Shown: piece after piece, positions 44,249-52,870 of the stretch
Numbering within the stretch: the first letter of the stretch is position 1
How the letters are laid out: the number at the start of each line of letters is the position of its first letter
From: Streptomyces rishiriensis
Lineage (GTDB): Bacteria; Actinomycetota; Actinomycetes; Streptomycetales; Streptomycetaceae
Assembly (NCBI RefSeq): GCF_003112535.1
Contig: NZ_BEWA01000004.1
Coordinates: 1 to 64,000 of the forward strand
DNA length: 64,000 nucleotides
Direction: 5' to 3'
Made by a program: the position numbers and the translations under genes
The notes under the pieces: generated by a model
What the model was told of the DNA's origin: nothing
What the model saw: only the letters and a program-made list of their open reading frames with translations
Databases searched by the model: none

Positions 44249-45094
44249 CTACAGGAAGGGTGCGAACCCGTCGAGCAGCCCCAGCACCTCCGCCTCGCCC
44301 GCCGGCGGCAGCTGCACCACGACCTCCTCGATGCCGAGCTCCGCGTAGTGCGCGAGCTTGCCGGGGGAGGGGTGGACGGCGTACGGCACGATCTGCAGGG
44401 CGGACGGATCGCGGCCCGCGTCGGCCCAGGCGGAGCGCAGCACGGGCAGCGACTCGGAGAGGCCGCGGCCGCCGATCGGGAGCCACCCGTCGGCGTACTC
44501 GCAGATGTGCGCGAACAGCTTGGGCCCGGCGGCCCCGCCGATCAGGGTGCGGGGGCCGGTGACCGGGCCGCGCGGCTTCTGCACGGGCTTGGGGTACGCC
44601 GTGCTGGCGCGCACGCTTCCGAACTCGCCCTCGTACGCGGTCGGTTCGTCCGCCCACAGCGCCTGCATCAGCCGCATCCGGTCGCGGACCAGCTCGCGCC
44701 GGGTCCGCCAGTGCACGCCGTGGTCGGCGGCCTCCTCGACGTTCCATCCGTAGCCGAGGCCGAGGGTGAGCCGTCCGCCGGAGAGGTGGTCGACGGTCGC
44801 GATCTGCTTGGCCAGGTCGATCGGGTCGTGCTGGGCGACGAGCGTGATGCCGGTGCCCAGGCCGAGCGACTCCGTCACGGCCGCCGCCTGGCCGAGGGCG
44901 ACGAAGGGGTCGAGGGTGCGGCCGTACTCGCGGGGCAGGTCGCCGCCGGCGGGGTAGGGGGTGGTCCGCTCGACCGGGATGTGCGTGTGCTCGGGCAGAT
45001 AGAGCCCGGCGAACCCGCGTTCCTCCAGCTCACGGGCGAGGCGGGTGGGGGTGATCGTCTCGTCGGTGAGGAAGATCGTGACGGCGATGCGCAT
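44249..45094 (-). CDS. LLM-class F420-dependent oxidoreductase
   Basis: A 281-residue luciferase-like TIM-barrel enzyme. MRIAVTIFLTDETITPTRLA starts the fold, EERGFAGLYLPEHTHIPV and GTGITLVAQHDPIDLAKQIA are family blocks, and HLSGGRLTLGLGYGWNVEEA is the hallmark loop of the TIGR03619-type group. The enzyme transfers hydride with F420 rather than FMN. The ATG at 45094 begins the barrel; the longer frame is not supported. It is the likely first gene of a unit with FO synthase, and two palindromes lie upstream. Substrate unknown. Confidence 0.9.
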   Translation of the reverse strand: MRIAVTIFLTDETITPTRLARELEERGFAGLYLPEHTHIPVERTTPYPAGGDLPREYGRTLDPFVALGQAAAVTESLGLGTGITLVAQHDPIDLAKQIATVDHLSGGRLTLGLGYGWNVEEAADHGVHWRTRRELVRDRMRLMQALWADEPTAYEGEFGSVRASTAYPKPVQKPRGPVTGPRTLIGGAAGPKLFAHICEYADGWLPIGGRGLSESLPVLRSAWADAGRDPSALQIVPYAVHPSPGKLAHYAELGIEEVVVQLPPAGEAEVLGLLDGFAPFL

Positions 45095-45169
45095 GGGCGG
45101 CCCTTTCACTGCGTACGGCTCGGTCGACGGCGTCGTCGCGGACGACGCCCTCATCTGTACCGGCAGACA

Positions 45170-45196
45170 GGACACGTGTCCATACCGACTGGTCGG
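45170..45196. promoter_or_regulatory. Two palindromes upstream of the LLM-FO synthase unit
   Basis: GGACACGTGTCC (45170-45181) and CCGACTGGTCGG (45185-45196, arms CCGAC/GTCGG) lie 76-102 bp before the LLM start. The second resembles the ACCGAC-N-GTCGGT operators of TetR-family proteins. The rest of the 45095-45498 gap shows no gene. Confidence 0.5.
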
Positions 45197-45498
45197 CACT
45201 GTCGCCGGAGCGCACCCGAGGCGAGACCACCGGCGGACGACGCCCCCTCCCCTCTCCCCTCTCCGCTTTCCTCTCCCCCCTCCGCCGGATCGCCGAACTC
45301 CTTCCTCCGGGGCTCGGCCCTCGCCATCGAGATCGTGACCACGAGTACCGCTCGGCAGTGACCGCGCGGCGGTCCGCGCCCACGCCCACGCGTCGACGAC
45401 GCCCCCGCCGGCCCGGCAGGCGACCCGCTCCGGTTCGGGGCGGTGGCGTCGGGGAGCATGGACGCAACAACCCTGTCCGCGAAGGAGCCCCACGGATC

Positions 45499-45894
45499 AT
45501 GGCCCGTTCCCACGACCTCCGTTTCCGTGCGACGACCGCCCTCCAGCGGTACCTCGCCAATCCTCTGACGCGGCGGCTGCCGTTCCACACGCTCCTGGAG
45601 ACCACCGGCCGCGTCTCCGGCCGGCCCCGGCGCACCCCGCTGGGCGGCCGCCGGGTCGGCGACACGTTCTGGCTGGTCTCGGAGTTCGGGGAGCGGTCGC
45701 AGTACGTCCGCAACATCCAGGCCGACCCACGGGTGCGGGTGCGGATCGGCGGCCGGTGGCACGCGGGGACGGCCCACCTGATGCCCGAGGACGACCCGGT
45801 GGCCCGTCTGCGCACCCTGCCCCGCGCCAACAGCACGGCGGTACGCGCCCTGGGCACGGGCCTGCTCACGGTACGGGTGGACCTGGAGAAGTGA
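45499..45894 (+). CDS. Deazaflavin (F420)-dependent nitroreductase family protein (Ddn-like)
   Basis: The 131-residue split beta-barrel protein has the Ddn family blocks LLETTGRVSGRPRRTPLGG, DTFWLVSEFGERSQYVRNI and DPRVRVRIGGRWHAGTAHLM. Relatives bind F420 and reduce quinones or nitro-compounds. The ATG at 45499 follows GAAGGAG. The F420 link fits the neighbouring FO synthase. It is a single gene. Confidence 0.88.
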   Translation: MARSHDLRFRATTALQRYLANPLTRRLPFHTLLETTGRVSGRPRRTPLGGRRVGDTFWLVSEFGERSQYVRNIQADPRVRVRIGGRWHAGTAHLMPEDDPVARLRTLPRANSTAVRALGTGLLTVRVDLEK

Positions 45895-45924
45895 CGGTCG
45901 TCGTGAACGCCGTATGATGATGGC

Positions 45925-46155
45925 ATGACGGTGAACATGACGATGAGCCTGCCCGACGACGTGGCGGCCTTCGTGAAGGCCAAGGGCAACGCCTCTGCCT
46001 ACACGGCCCGCGTACTGCGTCGGCAGATGCTCTCCGAGGAGCTGGGAAGGTCCGAGCGTGTGCGCGCGGAGGCCGGAATAGTGACGACGGCCGCTGAGCC
46101 CGCCGAAAGCGAAGAGGCGACCTTGGAGCGTTGGGGCCGGGTGGCGGGCCGGTGA
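45925..46155 (+). CDS. Antitoxin of a MazEF-type pair, ribbon-helix-helix
   Basis: The 76-residue product has a short N-terminal strand and helix (MTMSLPDDVAAFVKAKGNAS, AYTARVLRRQML) typical of ribbon-helix-helix antitoxins, then an acidic C-terminal tail (EPAESEEATLERWG) that would wrap the toxin. It is the first gene of the pair; its stop overlaps the toxin start (GTGA). Autorepression of the pair is expected. Confidence 0.8.
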   Translation: MTVNMTMSLPDDVAAFVKAKGNASAYTARVLRRQMLSEELGRSERVRAEAGIVTTAAEPAESEEATLERWGRVAGR

Positions 46156-46451
46156 AACGTGGCCATGTCTACGCGTTGTCCTTTTCCGGAGGGCCTGCAC
46201 ACGTTCTGGTGATCTCGTCCGACGCACTCAACACCCAGCACAAGTCGGCGACGTGCGTGCTGGTCTACCCCCAGCAGGTACGGGAGCCGACACTCGTGGA
46301 CATCCCTGTGGATTCGCCCTCGGTCGGCACGATCGTGCTGGGCGAGTTCCGGACCCTGTCCGCCGTTCGGTTCACCGACGATCTGGGCCCGGTGGGCGAG
46401 CGGGTCATGGAAGCCGTCGAGATCGGACTGCGTGCCGTGCTCGATCTGTGA
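46152..46451 (+). CDS. MazF/PemK-family toxin, ribonuclease
   Basis: The 99-residue product, read from the GTG at 46152, begins KRGHVYALSFSGGPAHVLVI with the RGxVY...HVLVIS pattern of MazF-like endoribonucleases, and later has VREPTLVDIPVDSPSVGTIV and FRTLSAVRFTDDLGPVGERV. The family cuts mRNA or tRNA at short sequences and halts growth. The start overlaps the antitoxin stop by 4 bp, so synthesis is coupled. It looks complete. Confidence 0.82.
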   Translation: MKRGHVYALSFSGGPAHVLVISSDALNTQHKSATCVLVYPQQVREPTLVDIPVDSPSVGTIVLGEFRTLSAVRFTDDLGPVGERVMEAVEIGLRAVLDL

Positions 46452-46499
46452 GCACAGGCGGGCAGGCTACCGAGGACCCGCCGTCCGGCCGTGCGCGGC

Positions 46500-47963
46500 T
46501 CACCCCGGCCAGACGATCGCCTGCACCTCGCTGTAGGCGTGGAGCGCGTACGAGCCGACGTCCCGGCCGACCCCGCTCCGCTTGAAGCCCCCGAACGGCG
46601 CCTCCATGTTGCGGCCGACGGTGTTGACGCCGACGCCGCCCGCCCGCAGCCGCCGGGCCACGCGGAAGGCGCGGGCGACGTCGCCCGACCAGACGTAGTC
46701 GATGAGGCCGTAGTCGCTGTCGTTGGCGAGGGCGACGCCCTCCTCCTCCTCGTCGAAGGGGACGACGACGACCACCGGGCCGAAGATCTCCTCCCGGGCC
46801 ACCCGCATGTCGTTGGTGCAGTCCGCGAGCAGGGTCGGGGCGACGTAGAAGCCCCGCTCCAGTGAGGGGCGTTCGCCGCCGGCCACCACCACCGCGCCCT
46901 CTTTGCGGCCCAGTTCGACGTACGACTCCACCCGGTCCCGGTGCGCGGCCGAGATCACCGGGCCGACCACCGTGTCCGCCTCCCCCGGATCGCCCACCTT
47001 CAACCGGCGTGCATACGCGGCGAGTTGCTCGACCAGCCGGTCGTACACCGCCCGCTGCGCCAACACCCGCGTCGGCGCCGTGCAGATCTGGCCGCTGTAG
47101 AAGGAGAACGTGGTGCCGATGCCGGCCACCGCCGAGGCGACGTCCGCGTCGTCGAGGACGACCGCCGCGCCCTTGCCGCCCAGCTCCATCAGCTGGCGTT
47201 TCATCTGCCGCCCGCACACCTCGGCGATGCGCTGCCCGACGGCCGTCGAGCCGGTGAAGCTCACCATGTCGACGTCCGGCGACGACACGGCCGTCTCGCC
47301 GATCCCGACGGCGCGTCCCGAGACGACGTTCACCACCCCGCGCGGCACGCCCGCCGCCTCCAGCGCCTCCGCCATCCGGTAGACGGACAGGGGGTCCTGC
47401 GGGGCCGGTTTGACCACGACCGTGTTGCCCATCGCCAGGGCGGGGGCGATCTTCCCGGCCGGGTTCGCCCACGGGTTGTTGTAGGAGGTGACGCAGGTGA
47501 CGACGCCGACGGGCTGGCGGACGGCCAGCGCGCCCATCACCCCGGCCCTCCCCATCGGGCCCGCCTCGTTGATCTGCGGCGGGATGGGCCACTCGGCGGG
47601 CTCCACGCGCGCGTACCGGCGGAAGCGGGCCGCGCCCACCCCCACCTGCATGGCGCGCGCCGTCCCGGTCGTCGCGCCCGTCTCCGCCCGGGCGAGCTCG
47701 GCGTACGGCAGCAGCCGGGCCCGGACGATGTCGGCCGCCCGGCCGAGGATCGCCGCACGTTCCTCCGGCGGGGTGCGCGACCACGGGCCGAACGCCTCGC
47801 GAGCCGCCGCGCAGGCCGCCCGCACCTGGTCCTGCGAGGCCTCCGGCGCCCAGCCGACGGTCCCCTCGGTCGCCGGGTCGACGACCTCGTAGTGCCCGGC
47901 GCCGGGCTCCACCCAGGCCCCGCCGACGAACAGCCGCTGCCCGTCGGCCGGCGCCCCGCTCAT
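46500..47963 (-). CDS. NAD(P)-dependent aldehyde dehydrogenase
   Basis: Oxidises an aldehyde to its acid. The 487-residue protein has the standard ALDH layout. Family blocks include CVTSYNNPWANPAGKIAPAL, the cofactor loop VSFTGSTAVGQ, the general base E260 in LMELGGKG and the nucleophile C294 in GQICTAPTRV. Its start overlaps the stop of the upstream amidohydrolase gene by 4 bp, so the two are cotranscribed. Aldehyde substrate unknown, presumably a pathway intermediate. Confidence 0.93.
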   Translation of the reverse strand: MSGAPADGQRLFVGGAWVEPGAGHYEVVDPATEGTVGWAPEASQDQVRAACAAAREAFGPWSRTPPEERAAILGRAADIVRARLLPYAELARAETGATTGTARAMQVGVGAARFRRYARVEPAEWPIPPQINEAGPMGRAGVMGALAVRQPVGVVTCVTSYNNPWANPAGKIAPALAMGNTVVVKPAPQDPLSVYRMAEALEAAGVPRGVVNVVSGRAVGIGETAVSSPDVDMVSFTGSTAVGQRIAEVCGRQMKRQLMELGGKGAAVVLDDADVASAVAGIGTTFSFYSGQICTAPTRVLAQRAVYDRLVEQLAAYARRLKVGDPGEADTVVGPVISAAHRDRVESYVELGRKEGAVVVAGGERPSLERGFYVAPTLLADCTNDMRVAREEIFGPVVVVVPFDEEEEGVALANDSDYGLIDYVWSGDVARAFRVARRLRAGGVGVNTVGRNMEAPFGGFKRSGVGRDVGSYALHAYSEVQAIVWPG

Positions 47964-49690
47964 CCGGTGCTCACCGTCCTGGTGTCCCGGCCCGAGCGCA
48001 GCACCCGCCCCGGCACGGCGCCCGTCACCACGTCGTCCCGGATGACCGCCACACCGTTGACCCAGACGGCCCGCACGCCGATCGCCCGGGAGTCCAGCCG
48101 CGGGCTGTCACCCGGCAGGTCGTGCACCAGGGTGGCCTTGCCCGCGTCGATCCGCTCCGGGTCGAACAGAACCAGGTCCGCATGGAAGCCCTCCTGGATC
48201 CGGCCCCGTTCCCGCAGGCCGAACAGCTGCGCCGGGTCGTCGGTGAGCATCTTCACCGCCTGCTCCAGACCGGCCAGCTTCCGTCCGCGCAGACAGTCGC
48301 CCAGGAAGCGGGTGGTGTACGGCGCGCCGCACATGCGGTCCAGGTGCGCGCCGGCGTCGGAGCCGCCGAGCAGGACGTCCTCGTGGCTCCAGGTCTGCGC
48401 GCGCAGCGCCCACGAGTCGGGGTCGTTGTCCGTGGGCATCGGCCACAGGACCGTGCGCAGCTCGTCGGCCGCGCAGATCTCGACCAGGCAGGCGAACGGG
48501 TCGAGGCCGCGTTCGGCGGCGATGTCGCGGACGACCCGGCCGGTGAGGCCCTCGTTCGCCGCGCTGTAGGTGTCGCCGATGACGTACCGCCCGAAGTCGG
48601 CCAGCCGCCGGAAGACGCCCGCCTCCCTGGAGTCGGCCCGCCGCAGCATCTCGGCCCGCACCGCCGGGTCGCGCAGCCTCACGATGCGTTCCGGGACGGG
48701 CAGGCTCAGGACCGGCCCCCAGCCGGGAATCAGGTTCAGGGCGCAGAACGTGCCCAGGGACATGTTCATCGGCGTGAGGATCGGCATGGTGAGCGCCACG
48801 ACCCTGCCGCCCGCTTTGCGGGCCCGCTCGCTCGCCGTGAGCTGCCGGGGCACCCGCTCCGGGACGGACGCGTCCACGGTGAGGACGTTCCAGTTCAGGG
48901 GACGTCCGGCCGCCGCGCTCATCTCGACGAACAGGTCGATCTCGGTGTCGCTGAACTGGTCCAGACAGCCGGCGACGATGGCCTCGATCTGGGTGCCCTC
49001 GTGCTCGCCGACGGCCCGTGACAACGCCAGCAGCTCGGCGGGAAGGGCGTGCCGGGAGGCGACCGGCCGGCCGTCGCCGTCGGAGTGGGTGGACGACTGG
49101 GTGGTGGAGAGGCCCCATGCCCCCGCCTCCATCGCCTCGTGCGACAGCCGGACGATCTGCGCCAGTTGCTCCCGGCTGGGCTGTCCGCCCACCGCGTCCG
49201 GCCCCATCACGTACCGGCGCAGGGCGCAGTGCCCCACCATGAACCCCGCGTTGACGGCGATGCGCCCTTCGAGGGCGTCGAGGTACTCCCCGAAGCCGTG
49301 CCAGTTCCAGGGCGCGCCCTCTTCCAGCGCGACCAGGGACATGCCCTCCACCTTGGACATCATGCGGCGGGTGTAGTCGGCGTCCCCGGGCCGGTCGGGG
49401 TTCAGCGGCGCGAGCGTGAAGCCGCAGTTCCCGGCCGCGACGGTGGTCACGCCGTGGTTGAGCGAGGGGGTGGCGTACGGGTCCCAGAAGAGCTGGGCGT
49501 CGTAGTGCGTGTGCGGGTCGACGAACCCGGGCGCGAGGACGAGCCCGGCGGCGTCCTCGGCGGTACGGGACTCCTCGGCGACCGTGCCGACGACGGCGAT
49601 CCGCCCGTCCCGTACACCGACGTCGGCGCGGAACGCGGGCGCACCCGTCCCGTCCACGACGGTCGCGCCCTTGATGACGTGATCAAGCAT
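47960..49690 (-). CDS. N-acyl-D-amino-acid deacylase-like amidohydrolase
   Basis: A 576-residue metal-dependent hydrolase of the amidohydrolase superfamily, D-aminoacylase branch. Metal ligands H60 and H62 are in GFVDPHTHYDAQLFWDP; LNHGVTTVAAGNCGFTLAPL is the next family block. Later GGSDAGAHLDRMCGAPYTTR supplies the Asp. The protein has N- and C-terminal strands of the composite barrel. Substrates of close relatives include acylated amino acids and other cyclic amides, so the true one is unknown. It lies between an LLM gene (120 bp upstream) and the ALDH gene. Confidence 0.85.
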   Translation of the reverse strand: MLDHVIKGATVVDGTGAPAFRADVGVRDGRIAVVGTVAEESRTAEDAAGLVLAPGFVDPHTHYDAQLFWDPYATPSLNHGVTTVAAGNCGFTLAPLNPDRPGDADYTRRMMSKVEGMSLVALEEGAPWNWHGFGEYLDALEGRIAVNAGFMVGHCALRRYVMGPDAVGGQPSREQLAQIVRLSHEAMEAGAWGLSTTQSSTHSDGDGRPVASRHALPAELLALSRAVGEHEGTQIEAIVAGCLDQFSDTEIDLFVEMSAAAGRPLNWNVLTVDASVPERVPRQLTASERARKAGGRVVALTMPILTPMNMSLGTFCALNLIPGWGPVLSLPVPERIVRLRDPAVRAEMLRRADSREAGVFRRLADFGRYVIGDTYSAANEGLTGRVVRDIAAERGLDPFACLVEICAADELRTVLWPMPTDNDPDSWALRAQTWSHEDVLLGGSDAGAHLDRMCGAPYTTRFLGDCLRGRKLAGLEQAVKMLTDDPAQLFGLRERGRIQEGFHADLVLFDPERIDAGKATLVHDLPGDSPRLDSRAIGVRAVWVNGVAVIRDDVVTGAVPGRVLRSGRDTRTVSTG

Positions 49691-49810
49691 GGGGCTCCCT
49701 TTTCACCTGCGGGGACCTGTCCGGCCCGAAGGGGCGCGGGGCGTTGTCGACGGACGGCTCCGCCGCGTGGGCGCGACCGGCCCGCACACACCCGCAGCCG
49801 GCGTACGACC

Positions 49811-50929
49811 TCAGACAGTCCCCCGGAACCGCGACGTCCGGTGGACGGGATCCGTGTCGATCTTCGGGATCACGTGCTCCCCGATCAGCCGGATCGTCTG
49901 GAGCGTCTCCTCCTTCGGCACGCCCACCGGAAGCCCGAAGGACAGCTGGTCGGCCCCGGCCTGTTCCCACCGCTTGCACTGGCGGGTCACCTCGTCCGGG
50001 TCGCCGCAGATCAGCAGCTCCTCCTCGATGAGGAGTTCGACGAACTCGGCGTTGTACTCGGGCAGCGTCTCCGGCCAGACGGGGAAGCCCTCGGGGCGCG
50101 GGAAGGTGTCGTGGTAGCGGAACACCAGGGACGGCAGGTAGTGCAGTTCGCCCTCGACGGCGATCCGGATCGCCTCGTCGTGGGTGGGCGCGCAGATCGC
50201 CGTCGTCGTCACCATCACGTTGTCGTTGACGAAGTCGCCGATCGGCTCGGCGTTCACGACGGCCGTCTTGTACTGGTCCAGCACCCACTCCATGTCGGAC
50301 ACCTTCTGGATGCTGAAGCCCAGCACCCCGAGGCCCTTCTTCGCGGCCATCGCGTACGACGGCGGCGATCCGGCGGCGTACCACATCGCCGGGTGCGACT
50401 TCCCGTACGGCTTCGGCAGGATCTTGCGCGGCGGCAGCTGCCAGTGCTTGCCCTGGAAGCCGGCGTACTCGTCCTGGAGCCACATCTTGGGGAACTCGGC
50501 GATGGTCTCCTCCCAGATCTCCTTCGTGTGGTTCATGTCGGTGATGCCGGGGAGAAAGCCGAGGATCTCGTGGGAGCCGGCCCCTCGGCCGGAGCCGAAC
50601 TCGAAGCGGTTGCCGGTGAGGTGGTCGAGCATGGCGACCTTCTCGGCCACCTTGACCGGGTGGTTGACCGGCGCGAGCGGGTTGAAGATGCCCGAGCCGA
50701 GGTGGATGCGCTCGGTGGCGTGGGCGAGGTAGCCGAGGTAGACGTCGTTGGCGGAGAGGTGCGAGTACTCCTCCAGGAAGTGGTGCTCGGAGGCCCAGGC
50801 GTACTTGAAGCCGGACCTGTCCGCCTGGATGACGTACTCGGTCTCCTCCATCAGCGCCTTGTGCTCGGCGAGCGGGTCGGTATCGCCGCGCTTGCCCACG
50901 TATCCCTGTACAAAGAGCCCGAATTCCAA
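49811..50929 (-). CDS. LLM-class flavin/F420-dependent oxidoreductase
   Basis: A 372-residue luciferase-like barrel. EFGLFVQGYVGKRGDTDPLA opens it, KYAWASEHHFLEEYSHLSAN carries the conserved EHH motif, HLTGNRFEFGSGRGAGSHEI is the family loop and RQCKRWEQAGADQLSFGLPV the end of the barrel. EHH-type members are monooxygenases that may use FMNH2 or F420. A CTGACG-N3-CGTCAG operator lies 39 bp upstream, so the gene starts a repressed unit that probably includes the next two genes. Confidence 0.88.
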   Translation of the reverse strand: MEFGLFVQGYVGKRGDTDPLAEHKALMEETEYVIQADRSGFKYAWASEHHFLEEYSHLSANDVYLGYLAHATERIHLGSGIFNPLAPVNHPVKVAEKVAMLDHLTGNRFEFGSGRGAGSHEILGFLPGITDMNHTKEIWEETIAEFPKMWLQDEYAGFQGKHWQLPPRKILPKPYGKSHPAMWYAAGSPPSYAMAAKKGLGVLGFSIQKVSDMEWVLDQYKTAVVNAEPIGDFVNDNVMVTTTAICAPTHDEAIRIAVEGELHYLPSLVFRYHDTFPRPEGFPVWPETLPEYNAEFVELLIEEELLICGDPDEVTRQCKRWEQAGADQLSFGLPVGVPKEETLQTIRLIGEHVIPKIDTDPVHRTSRFRGTV

Positions 50930-50967
50930 GGAGGTTCACCGTCCCCGGTTCTGAAAGTCCACGATTC

Positions 50968-50982
50968 CTGACGGTTCGTCAG
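50968..50982. promoter_or_regulatory. CTGACG-N3-CGTCAG operator, LLM unit
   Basis: CTGACGGTTCGTCAG is a perfect 6-3-6 palindrome, 39 bp upstream of the LLM start at 50929. An imperfect version (CTGACGGCCTCTCAG) follows at 51028-51042. Confidence 0.75.
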
Positions 50983-51038
50983 ATCGGCTGGCCCGACTGT
51001 CGCACCCGCCGCATGGAGGGTCAATACCTGACGGCCTC

Positions 51039-51809
51039 TCAGATGACGCTGACCCCCGCCAGCCACCCTCCGTCGATCACGAACGGCTGGCCGGTGATGT
51101 AGGAGGAGTCGTCGCAGGTGAGGAACAGCGCGAGCCGGGCCACTTCCTCGGGGCGGCCGATGCGGCCCAACGGCACGAGCTTGCGGTACAGCCCGTCGAT
51201 GGCCTTCGCGCTCTCCTCCCGGTCCGCCTCCGGGTCCAGCAGGGAGGGGTTGGACATGGCGGTGTCGATCGCGCCGGGACACACGGCGTTGACCCGGATG
51301 CCGCGCGGGGCGAGCTCCAGGGCCGCGACCCGGGTGAGACCGAGGACCGCGTGCTTGGTCGCCGCGTACGAGCCGACGGCCGCCATCCCGGTCACCGCGG
51401 TGTACGACGCCGTGTTGACGATCGTGCCGCCGTCGGCCATCACCGGCGCGACCGTCTTGACGCCGAGGAAGCAGCCGACCTGGTTGACCTGCACGACCTG
51501 CATGAACTCGTCGAGGGGCGTGTCGGTGAGGGCGTTGAAGCGCAGGATGCCGGCGTTGTTGACGAGGCCGTCGATCCGGCCGTGGGCCTTCTGCGCGGCA
51601 CGCACGGCCGACTGCCAGGCGTCCTCACGCCCCACGTCGAGGTGGACGTACAGCGCACCGATCTCCTCGGCGAGGGCCACGCCCTGTTCGTCCAGGACGT
51701 CGGCGATCACCACCTCCGCGCCCTCCGCCCGGAACAGCCGGGCCTCCTGCTCCCCCTGGCCGCGCGCGGCGCCGGTCACGAGGACGACGCGTCCGTCGAG
51801 CTTGCCCAT
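51039..51809 (-). CDS. Short-chain dehydrogenase/reductase
   Basis: A 256-residue classical SDR. The dinucleotide motif is VTGAARGQGEQ, NNAG is in GLVNNAGILRF, the active site is Ser in NTASYTAVTG with Tyr and Lys in GSYAATKHAV, and the C-terminus is ITGQPFVIDGGW. This glycine-rich variant (GQGE) is common among steroid and terpenoid alcohol dehydrogenases of actinobacteria, so a cyclic alcohol substrate is possible. It has its own palindromic operator 50 bp upstream. Confidence 0.9.
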   Translation of the reverse strand: MGKLDGRVVLVTGAARGQGEQEARLFRAEGAEVVIADVLDEQGVALAEEIGALYVHLDVGREDAWQSAVRAAQKAHGRIDGLVNNAGILRFNALTDTPLDEFMQVVQVNQVGCFLGVKTVAPVMADGGTIVNTASYTAVTGMAAVGSYAATKHAVLGLTRVAALELAPRGIRVNAVCPGAIDTAMSNPSLLDPEADREESAKAIDGLYRKLVPLGRIGRPEEVARLALFLTCDDSSYITGQPFVIDGGWLAGVSVI

Positions 51810-51858
51810 GCCGAACCCCTTCGCATCGCATCACTGGAGCTCAGCATCGTAGCGCTGA

Positions 51859-51877
51859 ATCTGACGATGCGTCAGAT
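51859..51877. promoter_or_regulatory. CTGACG-N3-CGTCAG operator, SDR gene
   Basis: ATCTGACGATGCGTCAGAT is the longest copy of the motif in the window, a perfect 8-3-8 palindrome, 50 bp before the SDR start. Confidence 0.8.
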
Positions 51878-51946
51878 GGCCGACGGGCGGACGAGGGACC
51901 CGAACGCGCCGTCAGCACGTCGAACCGACGCCCCGAGTCGATGCGG

Positions 51947-52870
51947 TCAACTGAGCAACGGCGCCACCTCGGCCCCGAACGCGGTGATCTGGTCGACGAG
52001 TTCGGCCCGTTCACGGCAGCGGAAGCGGACCTGGATCTGGTCGACGCCCATCTCCCGGTAGGCGCGCAGGGACCCGGCCAGGGCCTGCGGGGAGCCGGAG
52101 AGCGTGCGCCGGCCCACGTCCCAGGCGGGTGCGCCGACGTACAGCGGCTCGGTGATGGCCCCCACCGTGCACGGCTCCTCGACGCCGGCCTCGGCGCGCA
52201 GCCGTCGGATCCGCTCGATCTGCGCGGGGAGCCTGTCTCTCGGGTCGCCCTGGGGCAGCCAGCCGTCGCCCCGGAGCGCGGCCCGGCGCACGGCGGCCGG
52301 GGAGGATCCGCCGACCCAGAGGGGGACGCGGGCCTGGGCGGGACGGGGCCGCTGGCCGAGCCCCTCGAAGTCGTACGTCTTCCCGTGGTGGGAGGGGAAC
52401 TCCTGCGGTCCGAGGGCGGCGCGCAGGGCGTCGATCGTCTCGTCCAGGATCGCGCCGCGCCGCTCGAAGTCCGCGCCCAGCGCCTCGAACTCCTCGCGCA
52501 CGTGTCCCGCGCCGACCCCGAGGACGAGGCGGCCTCCGCTGAGATGGTCGAGGGTGGCGTACTGCTTGGCCGTCAGGAGGGGATGGCGCAGGCCGACCAC
52601 GGCGACATGGCTGAGCAGGCGCACACGGGTCGTCACGGCCGCCAGGTGGGCGAGGGTGGCCACCGGGTCGTACCAGACGGTGCCCATGGCGTCGGCGAGC
52701 CGGCGCGGGATCGCCACGTGGTCGCAGGCGGCGACGTAGGCGAAGCCGGACCGGTCGGCGGCGCGGGCGATCTCGACCAGGTCGGCGGGGCCCGCGTCGG
52801 CCTCCCAGGGCTCGGCGTAGATCGTGGACTGGGACTGGACCGGGAGCTGGATGCCGTACGCGAGGCTCAC
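51947..52870 (-). CDS. LLM-class F420-dependent oxidoreductase (TIGR03619-type)
   Basis: A 307-residue barrel enzyme. It starts VSLAYGIQLPVQSQSTIYAE from a GTG at 52870 that overlaps the amidohydrolase stop (GTGA). Blocks: GFAYVAACDHVAIPRRLADA, RVRLLSHVAVVGLRHPLLTA, HLSGGRLVLGVGAGHVREEF, and RVPLWVGGSSPAAVRRAALR. The HLSGGRxxLGxGxG loop places it in the F420-using group. Coupled to the amidohydrolase, it would act on the same pathway. Substrate unknown. Confidence 0.9.
   Translation of the reverse strand: MSLAYGIQLPVQSQSTIYAEPWEADAGPADLVEIARAADRSGFAYVAACDHVAIPRRLADAMGTVWYDPVATLAHLAAVTTRVRLLSHVAVVGLRHPLLTAKQYATLDHLSGGRLVLGVGAGHVREEFEALGADFERRGAILDETIDALRAALGPQEFPSHHGKTYDFEGLGQRPRPAQARVPLWVGGSSPAAVRRAALRGDGWLPQGDPRDRLPAQIERIRRLRAEAGVEEPCTVGAITEPLYVGAPAWDVGRRTLSGSPQALAGSLRAYREMGVDQIQVRFRCRERAELVDQITAFGAEVAPLLS

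Noticed and set aside
51028..51042. A further copy of the CTGACG palindrome
   Set aside because: CTGACGGCCTCTCAG has two mismatches in one arm and overlaps the end of the SDR gene, so it is not counted as an operator.
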